A stretch of DNA of 64,000 bases from contig NC_009792.1 of assembly GCF_000018045.1 (NCBI RefSeq), positions 1,984,001-2,048,000 on the forward strand. Direction: 5' to 3'. Of this stretch, positions 18,871 to 30,325 are shown piece after piece (within the stretch, counting starts at the first letter, position 1; each line of letters starts with the position of its first letter). The position numbers were made by a program, and so were the translations under genes. Origin of the DNA: Citrobacter koseri ATCC BAA-895. Lineage in GTDB: Bacteria > Pseudomonadota > Gammaproteobacteria > Enterobacterales > Enterobacteriaceae. Below the pieces are notes generated by a model, which saw only the letters and a program-made list of their open reading frames with translations, was not told the origin of the DNA and did no database searches.

Positions 18871-18891
18871 GGGCTGGCGAAGAGCCAGCCC
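18871..18891 (-). terminator. Hairpin downstream of aroA
   Basis: GGGCTGGC, a 5-base loop and GCCAGCCC form a perfect 8-base stem after the aroA stop. On the minus strand the stem is followed by GCTATAATTGCG rather than a T run; the TATAAT there could be the -10 of a cmk promoter, so this may be a terminator-promoter junction. Confidence 0.55.
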
Positions 18892-18916
18892 AAAAGATGA
18901 CAATGTTTTACTTTTA

Positions 18917-20200
18917 TCAGGCAGGCGTACTAATACGCGCCAGTTGCTCGAAGTAATCCGGGAAGGTTTTAGCGGTACATTTCGGATCGAGAATCGTCAC
19001 CGGCGTATCCGACAACGCGACCAGCGAGAAACACATCGCCATACGGTGATCGTTATAGGTGCCGATTTCGGCAAACTGCAACTGAGCCGGTGGCGTGATA
19101 CGAATGAAATCATGCCCCTCTTCCACTTCAGCGCCGACTTTACGCAGTTCCGTCGCCATCGCAAACAGGCGGTCAGTCTCTTTCACACGCCAGTTATAGA
19201 TATTACGCAGTGTGGTGGTGCCTTTAGCAAACAACGCCGCCGTGGCGATGGTCATCGCCGCATCCGGGATATGGTTCATGTCCATATCCACAGCGTTCAG
19301 TTCACCGCGCGTACAGGCAATGAAGTCATCACCCCAGGTGATGGTGGCGCCCATCTTCTCCAGTACGTCGGCAAAGCGGATATCGCCCTGCATACTGTTG
19401 CGGCCAATCCCCGTCACTTTTACCGTTCCGCCTTTAATGGCGCCAGCGGCAAGGAAATAAGAAGCGGATGACGCGTCGCCTTCCACCAGATATTGACCCG
19501 GTGAACGATACTGCTGCTCCCCTTTCACCACAAAACGCTGGTAATTCTGGTTCTCAACCTCAACGCCGAATGTTTTCATCAGGTTCAGCGTGATGTCGAT
19601 ATACGGTTTGGACACCAGATCGCCTTTAATTGCGATCGTCGTGTCCTGCGGCGCAAGCGGCGCGGTCATCAGCAGCGCGGTGAGGAACTGACTGGAGACG
19701 CTGCCATCAACCTCAACATGACCGCCGCTAAAACCGCCGCGCAGACGCAGAGGCGGATAGTTTTCCTGCTCCAGATAATCAATCTTCGCACCGCCCTGAC
19801 GCAGCGCATCGACCAGATGACCGATCGGGCGCTCTTTCATGCGAGGCTCACCGGTCAGCACGATATCATTTGCCCCCAGGCACAGCGCGGCGGCAAGCGG
19901 ACGCATCGCCGTTCCCGCATTGCCCAGGAACAGTTCCAGCGCGCCTTCGGCATGTAATACGCCGCCCTGCCCGGTAATTTCACAACGGGTACGGTCGGCG
20001 GAAAGGGTATAACTGACCCCCAACGCACTCAGCGCGTTCAGCATATGGCGAACATCATCGCTGTCCAGCAGGTTTGTCAGAACAGTGGTGCCGCTTGCTA
20101 ATGCCGCCAGTAACAAAGCGCGATTCGAAACACTCTTGGAGCCAGGCAGATTGATGGTGCCATCGACCCGCGCGATGGGTTGTAACGTCAGGGATTCCAT
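18917..20200 (-). CDS. aroA: EPSP synthase AroA
   Basis: AroA joins shikimate-3-phosphate and phosphoenolpyruvate to make 5-enolpyruvylshikimate-3-phosphate in aromatic amino acid synthesis. The 427-residue product begins MESLTLQPIARV and shows LPGSKSVSNRALLL and LFLGNAGTAMRPLAA, the two active-site signatures of the class I enzyme. I chose the ATG at 20198-20200; an in-frame ATG three codons upstream gives an atypical N terminus. It is the second gene of serC-aroA, 70 bases after serC, with an attenuator-like hairpin in that gap. Confidence 0.97.
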   Translation of the reverse strand: MESLTLQPIARVDGTINLPGSKSVSNRALLLAALASGTTVLTNLLDSDDVRHMLNALSALGVSYTLSADRTRCEITGQGGVLHAEGALELFLGNAGTAMRPLAAALCLGANDIVLTGEPRMKERPIGHLVDALRQGGAKIDYLEQENYPPLRLRGGFSGGHVEVDGSVSSQFLTALLMTAPLAPQDTTIAIKGDLVSKPYIDITLNLMKTFGVEVENQNYQRFVVKGEQQYRSPGQYLVEGDASSASYFLAAGAIKGGTVKVTGIGRNSMQGDIRFADVLEKMGATITWGDDFIACTRGELNAVDMDMNHIPDAAMTIATAALFAKGTTTLRNIYNWRVKETDRLFAMATELRKVGAEVEEGHDFIRITPPAQLQFAEIGTYNDHRMAMCFSLVALSDTPVTILDPKCTAKTFPDYFEQLARISTPA

Positions 20201-20223
20201 GAAACTCAACTCTCAAAAACAGA

Positions 20224-20252
20224 AATAAAAACCCCACAGGCTGGCTGTGGGG
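20224..20252 (-). terminator. Intrinsic terminator/attenuator between serC and aroA
   Basis: CCCCACAG, a 5-base loop and CTGTGGGG form a perfect stem followed on the minus strand by TTTTTATTT, the layout of an intrinsic terminator. It lies inside the serC-aroA gap, so it would reduce aroA expression relative to serC. Confidence 0.8.
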
Positions 20253-20270
20253 ATGAAAAAAGAAAACGAA

Positions 20271-21359
20271 TTAGCCGTGGCGACGCTCGAAATCGACCAT
20301 GAAATCCGTCAACGCCTTCACGCCTTCAAGCGGCATTGCGTTATAGATAGAGGCGCGCATTCCGCCCACCACGCGATGACCTTTCAGCGCATGCAGACCC
20401 GCAGCGAAAGATTCCTCCAGGAAGACTTTATCAAGCGCGCTGTCCGCTAGCTGGAAAGGCACGTTCATACGTGAACGATTCGATTTCGCCACATCGTTAC
20501 GGTAGAAATCACTGTTATCAATCACGCCATACAGCAGTTCCGCTTTTTGCTGATTGATTTTGTTCATCGCCGCAACGCCGCCCTGCGCTTTCAGCCATTT
20601 GAACACCAGGCCAGAAAGATACCAGGCAAAGGTCGGCGGGGTATTGAACATAGAGTCGTTGTCGTTCAGCACGGTGTAATCAAGGATAGACGGGCAAGCG
20701 ATGTTCGCTTTACCTAACAGATCTTCACGCACGATCACAATTGTCAGCCCCGCCGGGCCGATGTTTTTCTGCGCCCCGGCGTAGATCACGCCATAACGCG
20801 ACACATCCAGCGGCGCGGAAAGAATTGTGGATGAGAAATCCGCAGCCACAACGACATCCGAACCAAAATTCGGCGTTTCATCAATTGCGATACCGTCGAT
20901 AGTTTCGTTCGGGCAATAATGAACGTAAGCGGCGTTATCAGAAAGCTGCCACTCGCTCATCGGTTTGACCGCACGCAGACCGTCAACCGTGACTTTGGCG
21001 TCAATCACGTTTGGCGAACAGTATTTTTTCGCTTCTTTGATGGCGCTGGCCGCCCAGTAACCGGCATCAACGTAATCCGCCGACGTTTTATCGCCCAGAA
21101 TATTTAACGGAATTGCCGCAAACTGCCCACGGCCGCCGCCGTGGCAGAACAATACTTTGTAGTTGGAGGGGATGCTGAGGAGATCGCGAAAATCCTGTTC
21201 CGCTTCCTCTGCGACCTGGATAAATTCTTTGCCACGGTGGCTAATTTCCATTACTGACGTGCCAAGACCGTGCCAGTCACGCAGATCCTGTTGAGCCAGT
21301 TTAAGCACTTCCGCCGGTAGCATTGCCGGACCTGAACTAAAATTGAAGACCTGAGCCAT
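20271..21359 (-). CDS. serC: Phosphoserine/phosphohydroxythreonine aminotransferase SerC
   Basis: SerC is a PLP enzyme that makes phosphoserine in serine synthesis and 4-phosphohydroxythreonine in pyridoxal phosphate synthesis. The 362-residue product begins MAQVFNFSSGPAMLP; the PLP-binding lysine is in YAGAQKNIGPAG near residue 198, and GGGRGQFAAIPLN near residue 75 contributes phosphate binding. A GAGGGGAA ribosome site is close to the ATG. It is the promoter-proximal gene of the serC-aroA operon and divergent from ycaO. Confidence 0.97.
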   Translation of the reverse strand: MAQVFNFSSGPAMLPAEVLKLAQQDLRDWHGLGTSVMEISHRGKEFIQVAEEAEQDFRDLLSIPSNYKVLFCHGGGRGQFAAIPLNILGDKTSADYVDAGYWAASAIKEAKKYCSPNVIDAKVTVDGLRAVKPMSEWQLSDNAAYVHYCPNETIDGIAIDETPNFGSDVVVAADFSSTILSAPLDVSRYGVIYAGAQKNIGPAGLTIVIVREDLLGKANIACPSILDYTVLNDNDSMFNTPPTFAWYLSGLVFKWLKAQGGVAAMNKINQQKAELLYGVIDNSDFYRNDVAKSNRSRMNVPFQLADSALDKVFLEESFAAGLHALKGHRVVGGMRASIYNAMPLEGVKALTDFMVDFERRHG

Positions 21360-21768
21360 TTCCCCTCACCACGTTGCGTTATTATCGCCTCAACACCCGA
21401 ACGTCTGCGCAAGGCAGGACGACGGATATTGGGTATAAGTTATTCCTGTGGATATCGGTTTTATCATTCAGTGACACGCGCCGCAATGGGTAAAACTCAT
21501 CAGGCCAAAAATGCGCGCTACGTCACACAACAGAATCTATCGGATTGACGACATAAAACCGATAGATTCGCTGTCAGGTAGCCCGTTTTACCCGGCTGGC
21601 CTTCGACCATTCTGGATTTGCGCCGCGCGGGCGTCATTGACGATCCCCGGCATTCACAGGAACGACGCTACTACGCACTTTTATTTACGCTGCCGGGGCG
21701 GCGGCGATAGCGCCGTCAACATAAAACCCGTATCATTGCGCGCTTTCCGTACGACAAAAGTGATTTTC
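21360..21768. other. Divergent serC/ycaO upstream region, no gene
   Basis: About 409 bases between the divergent serC and ycaO. The ycaO frame stays open upstream to 21511 but the extension has no resemblance to the family. I found no convincing protein; ycaP, which I recall between these genes in E. coli K-12, is absent. The region should hold promoters for both genes, but no clear pair of -35/-10 hexamers stood out. Confidence 0.6.
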
Positions 21769-23529
21769 ATGACGCAAACATTTATCCCCGGCAAAGACGC
21801 CGCCCTGGAAGATTCCATCGCTCGCTTCCAGCAAAAACTGCTCGACCTCGGTTTTCATATTGAAGAGGCCTCCTGGCTGAATCCGGTGCCTAACGTCTGG
21901 TCGGTGCATATTCGCGACAAAGAGTGCGCGTTGTGCTTTACCAACGGCAAAGGCGCAACCAAAAAAGCCGCGCTGGCTTCCGCGCTGGGTGAATATTTTG
22001 AGCGTCTGTCCACCAACTATTTCTTCGCCGATTTCTGGCTGGGTGAAACCATCGCCAATGGCCCGTTCGTGCATTATCCGAATGAAAAATGGTTCCCGCT
22101 AACCGATGACGACGCCCTGCCGGAAGGGTTACTGGATGACCGTCTGCGCGCGTTCTACGACCCGGAAAACGAGCTGGCTGGAAGCATGCTTATCGATCTG
22201 CAATCCGGTAACGAAGATCGCGGTATCTGCGGCCTGCCGTTTACCCGCCAGTCTGATAATCACACCGTGTATATTCCGATGAACATTATCGGCAACCTGT
22301 ACGTTTCCAACGGAATGTCGGCTGGTAACACCCGCAACGAAGCGCGTGTGCAGGGTTTGTCTGAAGTGTTCGAACGTCATGTTAAAAACCGCATCATCGC
22401 CGAAAGCATTAGCCTACCGGAAATTCCAGCCGATGTGCTGGCACGCTACCCGGCAGTGGTAGAGGCCATCGCTAAGCTGGAGGCGGAAGGTTTCCCAATC
22501 TTCGCTTATGACGGCTCGCTGGGCGGTCAGTATCCGGTTATCTGCGTCGTCCTGTTCAACCCGGCCAACGGCACCTGCTTCGCCTCCTTCGGCGCGCATC
22601 CTGATTTCGGCGTTGCGCTGGAGCGCACCGTCACCGAGCTGTTGCAGGGCCGTGGGCTGAAAGATCTTGATGTCTTTACCCCGCCAACGTTCGACGACGA
22701 AGAAGTGGCTGAACATACTAACCTTGAGACGCACTTCATTGACTCCAGCGGTTTGATCTCCTGGGATCTGTTCAAGCAGGATGCCGACTATCCGTTTGCT
22801 GACTGGAGTTTCTCCGGCACTACGGAAGAAGAGTTCGCCACGCTGATGGCAATCTTCAATGCGGAAGATAAAGAGGTCTATATTGCCGACTATGAGCACC
22901 TCGGCGTTTATGCCTGCCGCATTATTGTGCCGGGCATGTCTGATATTTATCCGGCAGAAGATCTGTGGCTCGCCAACAACAGCATGGGCAGCCATCTGCG
23001 CGAAACCCTCCTCGCCCTGCCGGGCAGCGCATGGGAGAAAGAGGCTTACCTCAATCTGATTGAACAATTAGATGAAGAAGGCTTTGATGACTTTACCCGC
23101 GTGCGCGAGTTACTTGGCCTGGCGACAGGCCCGGATAATGGCTGGTATACCCTGCGCATCGGTGAGCTTAAAGCAATGCTGGCGCTGGCTGGCGGCGATC
23201 TGGAGCAGGCGCTGATCTGGACAGAGTGGACGATGGAATTCAACGCCTCCATCTTTAGCGCTGAACGTGCGAACTACTACCGCTGTCTGCAAACGCTGCT
23301 GCTTCTGGCGCAGGAAGAAGACCGCGAACCGCTGCAATACCTGAATGCTTTCGTTCGGATGTATGGCGCCGAAGCTGTTGAAGCGGCCAGCGCGGCACTG
23401 AGCGGCGAAGCGGCATTTTATGGGCTGCAAGCGGTTGATAGCGATCTGCATGCTTTCGCATCACATCAGTCTCTGCTGAAAGCCTATGAGAAATTGCAGC
23501 GCGCCAAGGCCGCTCACTGGTCAAAATAG
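21769..23529 (+). CDS. ycaO: YcaO, ATP-dependent cyclodehydratase-family protein
   Basis: A 586-residue YcaO-domain protein. YcaO enzymes use ATP to activate peptide amide backbones; the E. coli founder has no linked thiazole/oxazole peptide and has been connected to RimO-dependent beta-methylthiolation of ribosomal protein S12. The YcaO core occupies roughly residues 50-390 (NGKGATKKAALASALGEYFERL, cited in part, is the ATP-site helix; TRNEARVQGLSEVFERH follows), and the C-terminal part is TPR-like. No precursor peptide or docking protein gene is adjacent. I chose the ATG giving MTQTFIPGKD, which matches family length. Confidence 0.94.
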   Translation: MTQTFIPGKDAALEDSIARFQQKLLDLGFHIEEASWLNPVPNVWSVHIRDKECALCFTNGKGATKKAALASALGEYFERLSTNYFFADFWLGETIANGPFVHYPNEKWFPLTDDDALPEGLLDDRLRAFYDPENELAGSMLIDLQSGNEDRGICGLPFTRQSDNHTVYIPMNIIGNLYVSNGMSAGNTRNEARVQGLSEVFERHVKNRIIAESISLPEIPADVLARYPAVVEAIAKLEAEGFPIFAYDGSLGGQYPVICVVLFNPANGTCFASFGAHPDFGVALERTVTELLQGRGLKDLDVFTPPTFDDEEVAEHTNLETHFIDSSGLISWDLFKQDADYPFADWSFSGTTEEEFATLMAIFNAEDKEVYIADYEHLGVYACRIIVPGMSDIYPAEDLWLANNSMGSHLRETLLALPGSAWEKEAYLNLIEQLDEEGFDDFTRVRELLGLATGPDNGWYTLRIGELKAMLALAGGDLEQALIWTEWTMEFNASIFSAERANYYRCLQTLLLLAQEEDREPLQYLNAFVRMYGAEAVEAASAALSGEAAFYGLQAVDSDLHAFASHQSLLKAYEKLQRAKAAHWSK

Positions 23530-23934
23530 AAGCGAATAACCTACTGTAGGTAGGTTTAAACAATCGACTGAGCTATATTACGGGGCGCTTTATGCGCCCT
23601 GTTTTTTTATTTTTTTGGCAAACGAAAATAAATGTAATAACAAGGTTAAATATTGGTAGTTGATATTACAGATATTAATGTGCTGGTGTTACTTTATTTG
23701 CCAATTACTCCATTTTAATTAACTGCCATCGGGGAGGCTCAGCGAAAAAATTCAACTCACTTTATAATTTTTAAAATTTATTTTTATTTGGATAATCAAA
23801 TATTTACACCGCAATCGCGTAAAAACCACGCATCTTGCGGGCCTATAAGCCAGGCGAGATATGATCTATATCAAATTCTCATCTATAATGCTTTGTTAGT
23901 ATCTCGTCGCCGACTTAATAAAGAGAGAGTTAGT
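23530..23934 (+). promoter_or_regulatory. focA-pfl regulatory region with candidate FNR site
   Basis: The 405-base AT-rich gap between ycaO and focA. ATGAT-CTAT-ATCAA at 23861-23874 matches nine of ten positions of the FNR palindrome TTGAT-N4-ATCAA. Downstream lie TATAAT (23884-23889) and TAGTAT (23897-23902); the second would put the FNR site near -41.5, the class II position known for the main anaerobic focA promoter in E. coli. The rest is rich in A/T tracts that could hold IHF and ArcA sites. No gene is seen here. Confidence 0.7.
23582..23609 (+). terminator. Intrinsic terminator of ycaO
   Basis: GGGCGC, a short loop and GCGCCC followed by TGTTTTTTT, 55 bases past the ycaO stop. Confidence 0.88.
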
Positions 23935-24795
23935 GTGAAAGCTGACAACCCTTTTGATCTATTACTCCCTGCTGCAATGGCCAAAGTGGCCGAAGAGGCA
24001 GGTGTCTATAAAGCAACGAAACATCCGCTGAAGACTTTCTATCTGGCGATTACCGCGGGTGTGTTCATTTCCATTGCCTTTGTTTTCTATATCACCGCCA
24101 CAACCGGTACAGGCACAATGCCTTTTGGTATGGCGAAACTGGTTGGAGGCATCTGCTTCTCGCTGGGGCTGATTCTCTGTGTTATCTGCGGCGCAGATCT
24201 TTTCACATCAACAGTGCTGATTGTTGTCGCGAAAGCGAGCGGCCGAATCACATGGGGCCAACTGGCAAAAAACTGGCTCAACGTTTATTTTGGTAACCTG
24301 ATCGGTTGTCTGCTCTTTGTGTTGTTGATGTGGCTTTCCGGCGAGTATATGACCGCCAACGGCGGATGGGGGCTTAACGTCCTGCAAACCGCCGACCACA
24401 AGATGCATCATACTTTTATTGAAGCTGTCTGCCTGGGTATCCTGGCTAACCTGATGGTTTGCCTGGCCGTGTGGATGAGCTACTCGGGCCGTAGCCTGAT
24501 GGACAAAGCGTTTATCATGGTATTGCCCGTCGCCATGTTTGTTGCCAGCGGTTTTGAGCACAGCATCGCAAACATGTTTATGATTCCGATGGGGATTGTA
24601 ATCCGTGACTTCGCCACACCGGAATTCTGGGCCGCAGTGGGCTCCAGTCCGGAAAGTTTTTCTCACCTGACCGTGATGAATTTCATCACCGATAACCTGA
24701 TTCCGGTCACAATCGGTAACATTATCGGCGGCGGTTTATTGGTCGGGTTGACATACTGGGTCATTTACCTGCGTGGCGACGATCATCATTGCTGA
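23935..24795 (+). CDS. focA: Formate channel FocA
   Basis: FocA is the pentameric inner-membrane formate/nitrite-transporter-family channel that exports and re-imports formate during mixed-acid fermentation. The 286-residue product has six membrane helices and ends VIYLRGDDHHC. The start is a GTG (GTGAAAGCTGAC) preceded by AAAGAGAGAG; the frame extends upstream to an ATG at 23788, but the extension crosses the promoter and FNR site and does not resemble the family. It is co-transcribed with pflB, 51 bases downstream, which makes the formate. Confidence 0.95.
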   Translation: MKADNPFDLLLPAAMAKVAEEAGVYKATKHPLKTFYLAITAGVFISIAFVFYITATTGTGTMPFGMAKLVGGICFSLGLILCVICGADLFTSTVLIVVAKASGRITWGQLAKNWLNVYFGNLIGCLLFVLLMWLSGEYMTANGGWGLNVLQTADHKMHHTFIEAVCLGILANLMVCLAVWMSYSGRSLMDKAFIMVLPVAMFVASGFEHSIANMFMIPMGIVIRDFATPEFWAAVGSSPESFSHLTVMNFITDNLIPVTIGNIIGGGLLVGLTYWVIYLRGDDHHC

Positions 24796-24846
24796 TGAGC
24801 GTTATACGCAGTAAATAAAAAATCCACTTAAGAAGGTAGGTGTTAC

Positions 24847-27129
<2,283 letters not shown>

Positions 27130-27170
27130 TTGGGTTTTGACTGAAATCGTACTGTAAAAAGCGTACAATA

Positions 27171-27197
27171 AAGGCTCCACGTAAGTGGGGCCTTTTT
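27171..27197 (+). terminator. Intrinsic terminator of pflB
   Basis: AAGGCTCCAC, GTAA loop and GTGGGGCCTTTTT form a stem with a T run, 40 bases past the pflB stop. It separates the heavily expressed focA-pflB message from pflA. Confidence 0.88.
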
Positions 27198-27320
27198 AAC
27201 AACTAAGTCTCTTTCGCCAGCTATCTATACTCAATGGATGACTGCCAAAACAGACTCGACACAGTTAATAACTGTGCACTAACACGGCCCCGGATGGGCC
27301 ACATCTGGAGAAACACCGCA

Positions 27321-28061
27321 ATGTCAGTTATTGGTCGCATTCACTCCTTTGAATCCTGTGGCACCGTTGACGGCCCGGGCATCCGCTTTATTACATTCTT
27401 CCAGGGCTGTCTGATGCGATGCCTGTATTGCCATAACCGCGACACCTGGGATACGCATGGCGGCAAAGAAGTTACCGTTGAAGATCTGATGAAAGAGGTC
27501 GTCACCTACCGCCACTTTATGAACGCATCCGGCGGCGGCGTAACGGCTTCCGGCGGCGAAGCGATCTTACAGGCAGAGTTTGTTCGCGACTGGTTCCGCG
27601 CCTGTAAGAAAGAAAGCATCCATACCTGTCTTGATACCAACGGCTTTGTTCGCCGCTACGATCCGGTCATCGATGAACTGCTGGAAGTCACCGACCTGGT
27701 GATGCTTGACCTGAAGCAGATGAATGACGAGATTCATCAGAATCTGGTTGGCGTATCCAACCATCGCACTCTGGAGTTCGCCAAATACATCTCTGCAAAG
27801 GGCATTAAGACCTGGATTCGCTACGTTGTGGTGCCGGGCTGGTCTGACGATGACGACTCCGCACACCGCCTGGGCGAATTCACCCGCGATATGGGCAACG
27901 TTGAAAAAATCGAACTGCTGCCCTATCACGAGTTAGGCAAACACAAATGGGTCGCAATGGGCGAAGAATACAAGCTTGATGGCGTTAAACCGCCGAAGAA
28001 AGAAACCATGGAGCGCGTAAAAGGTATTCTTGAGCAGTACGGTCATAAAGTGATGTACTGA
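27321..28061 (+). CDS. pflA: Pyruvate formate-lyase activating enzyme PflA
   Basis: PflA is the radical-SAM enzyme that abstracts hydrogen from the PflB radical-site glycine. The 246-residue product has the CX3CX2C iron-sulfur motif at C30, C34 and C37 (QGCLMRCLYCHNRD). I chose the ATG giving MSVIGRIHSF, with a TGGAGAAACACC region upstream; an earlier in-frame ATG at 27234 adds 29 residues unlike the family. It lies after the pflB terminator and so is likely made at lower level from its own promoter or by read-through. Confidence 0.96.
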   Translation: MSVIGRIHSFESCGTVDGPGIRFITFFQGCLMRCLYCHNRDTWDTHGGKEVTVEDLMKEVVTYRHFMNASGGGVTASGGEAILQAEFVRDWFRACKKESIHTCLDTNGFVRRYDPVIDELLEVTDLVMLDLKQMNDEIHQNLVGVSNHRTLEFAKYISAKGIKTWIRYVVVPGWSDDDDSAHRLGEFTRDMGNVEKIELLPYHELGKHKWVAMGEEYKLDGVKPPKKETMERVKGILEQYGHKVMY

Positions 28062-28078
28062 GTTATTTTGTCGGTATC

Positions 28079-28116
28079 GCCGGATGGCGACGCGAAAGCG
28101 TCTTATCCGGCCTACA
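28079..28116. repeat. REP element after pflA
   Basis: One REP palindrome (GCCGGATGGCGACGC...CTTATCCGGCC) between the convergent pflA and ycaD genes. The ycaK/ycaN/ycaM genes remembered from E. coli in this neighbourhood are absent. Confidence 0.85.
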
Positions 28117-28139
28117 GACTTCATACCTGATCACATAAA

Positions 28140-29288
28140 TTAAACGTGCGCCACAGGCGTCGGCGTATGTCCTGCGTTGCGCAGCAGCATGAGCAAATAA
28201 ACAAACGAGACGCTGGCAATCATAATAAACAACAGATTATCAGAGTAATTCTGCATCAGCATCGCGGTAAATGACGGCCCCAGCAGGCTGCCTACGGTAT
28301 AGCTGAGCAGCAACGCCTGGTTCATTGCCACAAGCTGATGACGTTCTACCTTTTCACAAGCCCAGGCCATCGCGACGGGATAGAGCGTAAAGCCTGCCGC
28401 CCCCAGAATGAATAAGGCGGGCGCCATCGCAGCCTGAGTCAGCATGGCAATACTGCCGAGGATCACCACAAAGACCTGTACACGCAGCACCAGAAGACGA
28501 CCAAACTTATCGGCCAGACGACCAATCGGCCATTGGCCTAAAATACCGGCGCTCACCAGCACGGCCATCCAGAAACCGATGCTCGCATTGCTAATCCCCT
28601 GATGATTAAGATACAGCGGCATCAGGCCATACAGCGATCCCAGTACAATCCCGGAAATAATGCACCCGTTTACACCTAACCGCGCCTGACGCAGTCTCAG
28701 CATTGACGTAATCGGCGTCGTATCGTGTTCTTCCGACTGCTGATTCAGGATACGGGTAAAGAGCAGCGGCAAAATGCCCGCCAGAATCATGCCGGTTACC
28801 CACGGCAGAACGCTCATTAATTCTGTCGGAACTTTACTGACCAGCAGTTGCCCCAAAAACGTTCCCACGTAATAGACCATCATGTACGCAGCCAGCAACC
28901 GCCCACGATTGCGGGATGTTCCGCTGCACATCAGAGCGCTTTCCACCACGACCCAAATCATGGCGCAGCCCACGCCGGCAACAAAGCGCCAGGCCAGCCA
29001 GCTCCAGAAACCAATCATCATGCCCAGCCCTACGCAACCCGCCGCAAAAATGAGCGAGGCAATATAGTAACTGCGGTTAAAGCCCAGGCGCTTGATTAAA
29101 TACCCGGTAAGCAACGTCCCAACCAGATTCCCGGTAAAGTAGGACGAACTGACCATACCGACCTGCCAGGTTGCCAGGCTTTCCTGGGCAAGCCACAAGG
29201 GGACGAGCGTGTTTAATACTGCGATCGCCAGGGTCAACAAAAGCAGGCCGCACAGCAAAAGCATAACGGGCCGGGTATAGATGGACAT
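28140..29288 (-). CDS. ycaD: MFS transporter YcaD
   Basis: A 382-residue major-facilitator protein with 12 predicted membrane segments, starting [16 protein letters not shown]. The loop between helices 2 and 3 reads [13 protein letters not shown] and the equivalent loop in the second half reads [10 protein letters not shown], the usual MFS motif A pair. The substrate is not known. It faces pflA tail to tail across a REP, and its start is divergent from ycaC. Confidence 0.93.
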
Positions 29289-29601
29289 GGATAAAAACCG
29301 TGAGGAAGTTCAAATTTCATGCGCATCATGCCACCAACAAAAACATTGTCAATCTACCCGAATCGCGGCATCACGCGCTTTCCCGCCCTTCGATTTGAAA
29401 TACTGATTCATGGCATGAAAGAGCAGCGTCTGATAAACATCATGTTATTGTTTTAATTGACCTAAAACAAAACTGCCGCGTTTCGTTCAGTCGAAAAATT
29501 TCATGGTTCCTGCAACATCATTTTTCCGGTCTATGCTTTTGGGGAAGACAACACACCGGAATGGCTTTTGATGTAACGCTAACTCTCATCAGGAGAAGAT
29601 A
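29289..29601. other. Divergent ycaD/ycaC upstream region, no gene
   Basis: A 313-base gap between divergent ycaD and ycaC. It is AT-rich in its middle and ends with AGGAGA at the correct spacing before the ycaC ATG. A TATGCT around 29532 may be a -10 for ycaC, but no matching -35 is clear. No open frame worth calling was found. Confidence 0.5.
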
Positions 29602-30228
29602 ATGACTAAGCCTTACGTTCGTCTCGATAAAAATGATGCCGCGGTTCTTTTAGTTGATCACCAGGCGGGGCTGCTGTCTCTTGTACGAGACATCGATCCT
29701 GACAAATTCAAAAATAACGTTCTCGCACTTGGCGATTTAGCCAAATACTTCAACCTCCCCACCATCCTTACCACCAGTTTCGAAACGGGGCCAAACGGGC
29801 CGCTGGTGCCGGAATTGAAAGCACAGTTCCCCGATGCCCCCTACATTGCACGCCCCGGGAACATCAACGCGTGGGACAATGAAGATTTCGTGAAAGCCGT
29901 TAAGGCGACAGGTAAAAAGCAGCTCATCATTGCGGGGGTTGTCACGGAAGTGTGCGTGGCCTTCCCCGCCCTCTCTGCGATTGAAGAAGGGTTCGATGTG
30001 TTTGTCGTGACCGATGCGTCAGGCACCTTTAATGAAATTACCCGTCACTCCGCCTGGGATCGCATGTCGCAGGCTGGCGCGCAATTAATGACATGGTTTG
30101 GCGTGGCGTGTGAGTTACACCGCGACTGGCGTAATGATATCGAAGGTCTGGCGACGCTGTTCTCTAATCACATTCCTGATTATCGCAATCTGATGACCAG
30201 CTACGACACGTTAACTAAGCAGAAGTAA
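29602..30228 (+). CDS. ycaC: Cysteine hydrolase YcaC
   Basis: YcaC is an octameric, isochorismatase-fold cysteine hydrolase; its natural substrate is unknown. The 208-residue product shows D19 (LLVDHQAG), R84 (YIARPGNINAWDN) and C118 (VVTEVCVAFPA), the presumed catalytic set. The sequence is almost the same as E. coli YcaC as I remember it. AGGAGAAGATA precedes the ATG. A paralogue with the same motif spacing is encoded at 51293-51970. It is convergent with dmsC across a BIME. Confidence 0.95.
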   Translation: MTKPYVRLDKNDAAVLLVDHQAGLLSLVRDIDPDKFKNNVLALGDLAKYFNLPTILTTSFETGPNGPLVPELKAQFPDAPYIARPGNINAWDNEDFVKAVKATGKKQLIIAGVVTEVCVAFPALSAIEEGFDVFVVTDASGTFNEITRHSAWDRMSQAGAQLMTWFGVACELHRDWRNDIEGLATLFSNHIPDYRNLMTSYDTLTKQK

Positions 30229-30246
30229 AAGACCAGGGACATATTG

Positions 30247-30316
30247 TCTGATGGCGCTTCGCTTATCAGGCCTACACGATCCGTAGGCCTGATAAGGCGC
30301 GAACCGCCATCCGGCA
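30247..30316. repeat. BIME (REP pair) between ycaC and dmsC
   Basis: Two facing REP units (CTGATGGCGC...TATCAGGCC and GGCCTGATAAGGCGC...GCCATCCGGCA) fill the gap between two convergent genes, the typical place for a BIME. Confidence 0.85.
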
Positions 30317-30325
30317 TATTATGGA

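Noticed and set aside
21769..23529. Thiazole/oxazole-modified peptide biosynthesis cluster around ycaO
   Set aside because: No precursor peptide, dehydrogenase or docking partner gene is nearby; this is the stand-alone enteric YcaO.
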